Shown: piece by piece, positions 4,435 to 6,905 of the stretch
How positions within the stretch are numbered: the stretch's first letter is position 1
How the letters are laid out: each line of letters opens with the position of its first letter
Assembly: GCA_947478975.1 (NCBI GenBank)
Contig: CANJYI010000153.1
Span: 1 to 6,905, forward strand
Direction: 5' to 3'
DNA length: 6,905 bases
Source of the DNA: Chthoniobacteraceae bacterium
Lineage (GTDB): Bacteria > Verrucomicrobiota > Verrucomicrobiia > Chthoniobacterales > Chthoniobacteraceae
Notes under the pieces: generated by a model
What the model was told of the DNA's origin: nothing
Database searches by the model: none
Seen by the model: the letters and a program-made list of their open reading frames with translations, nothing else
Made by a program: the position numbers and the translations under genes

Positions 4435-6905
4435 ATGACTATCCAACTCGCATCCGCCTTCCCCGGCCGCGCCGCATCCCGCCCCGTTTCCGTAGTTGTG
4501 GCGGTCATTTGCCTTTGGATTTCAATGGGTTGCGGAGGGTTTGGCTGGTCTCCGGGCGCAGGGGTGGCCGACGCTACAAAGGACTTCTCGGTTGATTCCT
4601 CAAGTCGGCGGGATGTGCTGGCATTCTATCATTCGGTGTACGGCGCCTCGGAGAACTTTGAGTCGCGCTCACAATGGACGGGAAACGTAGCTGGGCTTTC
4701 GCCTGGAACCACCAGTGTCGCGCTGAAAAATGATGTCCTGCGGCGGGTCAACTTCTACCGCGCACTGGCTGGGCTGCCGGCAGACCTCACTCTCAATATT
4801 GAGAAAAGCACCAAGGCGCAGGAGGCGGCCCTGATTGCTGCAAGAAACCGCGGGCTGAGTCACTACCCGGCAAGCGAGCATCCGGAGTGGGCGGGCCTGA
4901 ACCAGCTGCCATCTGGAGTGGAGGCCAGCGCCAAGTCGAATCTCTCTTTGGGCGCCTATGGGCCGGCCGCAGTTGACGGCCAGATTCGGGATGATGGCGA
5001 CGCCAACTGGTATGTCGGACACCGGCGTTGGTTGCTTTCCCCGAAGCAGGCTGAAATTGGTACTGGAGACGTGCCAGAGCAGACCGGTTTTTCAGCAGCA
5101 AACGCGATTTGGGTGACGGGCGAATTCAAAAGCGCGGCACCGGTGCAGTTTGTCATGTGGCCGAATCAGGGCTATACGCCGGCCAATTTGCTGCCCAAGC
5201 GATGGTCTGTTTCGTACCCAGGGGCTGATTTTAGCGGAGCCAGCGTGAGTATGCGCCGTGGAGGGTTGCCACTGCCGGTGAACGTTACGAGCACGAGTAG
5301 CACTCCGGCGGACGGCGTCCAGGGCGAAAAGACGTTGGTGTGGGAGCCGGCGGTGGCTTTGGCGGCCGCACCCGGGGACGTCACCTACAACGTGCAGGTG
5401 ACTGGCATCCGTATTGGCGGTGAGCTGAGCACGCTGGCGTACAATGTGGTGGCGTTTGATCCGACCGTGTTGGGCGAAGCGCTTTTGATTACAGGCGGTG
5501 GCAGTTTGACCACGGTGGGAGGGTCGTACGTCTTTAACAGCATTGCGCAGGCGGACAGCTACGAATTGACCGTTGCCAGAGGCAGCGCTGCGGCGTGGTT
5601 GGAGGGGGCGGAAGGTCCCAGTGTGCAGATCCTGTCGGAGACAGCTCCAGGTTACGCGGTGGTGCAGTCCCAAGTGGCAGGTTCAGGGGCGAGTGCGTTT
5701 CACTTGACGCATCCAGGGACGAACAGCGCGGGGTTTGCGGATCAGATTTTCCAATTGAGGAGGCGCTTGGTGCCGGGCGCGGACAGCGTGTTGCAGTTTT
5801 CCGAGACCGGTCGGTTTGCGGAAACAACGACCACTCTGAATGCAGAGCTGAGTACGGATGACGGCCTGACTTGGACAGCCGTCTGGAGTCGAGCGGGGGT
5901 GGGACTGAACTCCGCGCTTTTTGACGCAGGCTGGAATCCGCACGCGGTCAGCCTGAGGGATTACAGTGGCAAGGCTGTTTTGGTGCGGTTTAGTCTGAAA
6001 GGCAACGGCGGCCCTGTCGCGGCGGGAACCACCAAGGACTACGGTTTCTTCATCGATAACATTCTTGTGACCAACGGGGTGGAGTTGGTGGATGCCAGGG
6101 CCACCACGCTTGCCGGCGCGGCGACTGGTTTTGTGCTGAACAGCACGACGGTGGGAGCGGGTTTAATGGAGGGAAACCGCTATTATCTGTCGGTCGCGCC
6201 GCGGGTGGGCACGCGTCTTTTTCCTTCGAGTCCGTTGAAGGAGGTCCTGGTGCCGGTGGTGTCGGCGATGGCCGCCGCGGCTGCGGGAACGCCTGCGATC
6301 ACCGGACAGCCCCAGTCGAGGGGCGAATTTGCTGGCGGCACGGTGAGCTTCAGCGTGGCGGCGAGCGGCAGCGGACTGGGCTACCAGTGGCGGAAAAACG
6401 GCACGCCACTTTCGGGTGGGACCGCGGCAAGCTACAGCATCAGCGCGGTGAAGACCACGGATGCGGGCAATTACGACGTCGTGGTGAGCAACAGTTCGGG
6501 CAGCCTTACGAGCGGGTTCGCGACGTTGACGGTGAGTAATCCGCCGGCAATCAGCACGCAGCCGGTGGGTGTGGCGGGAGAAACTGGCAAGAGCGCCATG
6601 TTTAGCGTGAGCGCGACTGGGACTGCGCTGGGCTACCAGTGGCAAAAGAACACGGTTGCGATTCCGGGGGCGACTGCCTCGAGTTATTGGATCGGCACGG
6701 CTAGCTCCTCGGATGCTGGCAGCTACAGGGTCGTGGTCAGCAGCAGCGTACTGGACGGCGGAACGTTCAAGACCAGAAGCGTGACGAGCGATTCAGCGAC
6801 ATTGACCGTTGTCCAGGTGGTACCGGCCCCGCAGATCACTGTGCAGCCTGAGGGTCAGTCTGTGATCTCGGGGGGTACCGCGAGCTTTAGAGTCACGGCC
6901 ACTGG
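4435..6905 (+). CDS. Large exported CAP-domain protein with MAM-like region and Ig-like repeats (3' end beyond window)
   Basis: An uninterrupted frame of 823 codons running off the right edge. Residues ~17-33 are a hydrophobic export signal; SMGC ends in Cys33, a poor lipobox, so lipid anchoring is uncertain. A CAP (SCP/PR1-like) domain spans ~100-235: VNFYRALAG, His143 in LSHYP, NLSLG at 169-173, and VGHRRWLL with His196. The canonical ENxx Glu is replaced by Ser168. Residues ~345-545 form a beta-rich region ending in a MAM/jelly-roll-like part (LSTDDGLTW, VSLRDYSGKAVLVRF, GFFIDNI). A fibronectin-like strand set follows at ~550-608. Ig-like repeats begin at ~619, each with a YQW core and DAGxY near the end; the usual Ig cysteines are absent. 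The ATG at 4435 is chosen for its signal peptide; an in-frame GTG at 4408 would add nine residues, and a TGA at 4402 limits further extension. No Shine-Dalgarno is seen. Likely a surface adhesin or scaffold; CAP activity is unproven. Confidence 0.9.
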   Translation, partial: MTIQLASAFPGRAASRPVSVVVAVICLWISMGCGGFGWSPGAGVADATKDFSVDSSSRRDVLAFYHSVYGASENFESRSQWTGNVAGLSPGTTSVALKNDVLRRVNFYRALAGLPADLTLNIEKSTKAQEAALIAARNRGLSHYPASEHPEWAGLNQLPSGVEASAKSNLSLGAYGPAAVDGQIRDDGDANWYVGHRRWLLSPKQAEIGTGDVPEQTGFSAANAIWVTGEFKSAAPVQFVMWPNQGYTPANLLPKRWSVSYPGADFSGASVSMRRGGLPLPVNVTSTSSTPADGVQGEKTLVWEPAVALAAAPGDVTYNVQVTGIRIGGELSTLAYNVVAFDPTVLGEALLITGGGSLTTVGGSYVFNSIAQADSYELTVARGSAAAWLEGAEGPSVQILSETAPGYAVVQSQVAGSGASAFHLTHPGTNSAGFADQIFQLRRRLVPGADSVLQFSETGRFAETTTTLNAELSTDDGLTWTAVWSRAGVGLNSALFDAGWNPHAVSLRDYSGKAVLVRFSLKGNGGPVAAGTTKDYGFFIDNILVTNGVELVDARATTLAGAATGFVLNSTTVGAGLMEGNRYYLSVAPRVGTRLFPSSPLKEVLVPVVSAMAAAAAGTPAITGQPQSRGEFAGGTVSFSVAASGSGLGYQWRKNGTPLSGGTAASYSISAVKTTDAGNYDVVVSNSSGSLTSGFATLTVSNPPAISTQPVGVAGETGKSAMFSVSATGTALGYQWQKNTVAIPGATASSYWIGTASSSDAGSYRVVVSSSVLDGGTFKTRSVTSDSATLTVVQVVPAPQITVQPEGQSVISGGTASFRVTAT
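6289..6905 (+). repeat. Tandem Ig-like domain repeats (two complete, third cut by the edge)
   Basis: Three homologous units lie in the CAP protein: residues ~619-700 (6289-6534), ~703-792 (6541-6810) and ~798 onward (6826 to the edge). Each opens with P-x-I-T/S-x-QP, continues with a Gly-x-x-x-F-S/R-V strand, and the two complete ones have LGYQW(R/Q)KN, a S-Y turn, T/S-x-DAG-x-Y and end in ATLTV. Where vertebrate Ig folds have disulfide Cys, these have Val. The second unit carries an insertion (DGGTFKTRS) before its last strand. At the DNA level CTGGGCTACCAGTGGC is identical at 6376-6391 and 6628-6643, suggesting duplication or recent homogenisation. Such repeats usually form a stalk or binding array on secreted proteins. 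Confidence 0.85.

Noticed and set aside
4260..4508. N-terminal extension of the 196-residue gene up to an ATG at 4508
   Set aside because: It would place a signal peptide at residue 84 and overlap the divergent CAP gene. The ATG at 4259 gives a normal secreted protein.
5092..5673. 193-codon minus-strand open frame, and another at 6163-6645
   Set aside because: Both are antisense to the CAP/Ig protein, with Arg/His/Pro-rich low-quality translations and no domain.

Overview
The window is GC-rich, densely coding bacterial DNA. It carries four protein genes, three on the minus strand and one divergent on the plus strand, and no RNA genes that I can see. All four products have an N-terminal export signal, so the whole stretch encodes cell-envelope or secreted proteins. 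Three things point to the Verrucomicrobiota (or a relative in the PVC group): the particular SGNH and alpha/beta-hydrolase esterase subfamilies, a long CAP-domain protein followed by cysteine-free Ig-like repeats, and intergenic palindromic repeats built from CAGAT / ATCTGYGGAT words. This assignment is an inference from family style, not a database result. Shine-Dalgarno sequences are absent or poor before all four starts.

Layout. 1-143 is non-coding and holds an ~80-bp imperfect palindrome. 144-1331 (minus) is a secreted SGNH/GDSL esterase with a C-terminal beta-sandwich. 1332-1461 is a gap with a weak promoter candidate. 1462-3564 (minus) is a 700-residue exported alpha/beta-hydrolase of the acetyl-xylan-esterase type, with a catalytic N-terminal domain and what looks like a second, catalytically dead hydrolase domain. 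3565-3668 is a short gap almost filled by a second copy of the palindrome. 3669-4259 (minus) is an unrecognised 196-residue secreted protein. 4260-4434 is a 175-bp divergent intergenic region with nested inverted repeats. 4435 to the right edge (plus) is the first 823 codons of a multidomain surface protein: CAP (SCP/PR1-like) domain, MAM/jelly-roll-like region, then at least three Ig-like repeats. Its end lies outside the window.

How the parts may work together. The two esterases are adjacent and co-oriented, and both belong to groups that commonly remove acyl groups from plant or algal polysaccharides, so a glycan-deacylation role is the simplest reading. The orphan 196-residue gene reads in the same direction upstream of them and may share a transcript, but the palindromic repeat between it and the large esterase could separate the units. 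The divergent CAP/Ig protein looks like a surface adhesin or scaffold and need not be linked to the esterases. I find no defence, mobile or CRISPR system. The most unusual points are the repeat pair, the atypical active sites in the SGNH, CAP and second hydrolase domains, and the orphan protein.
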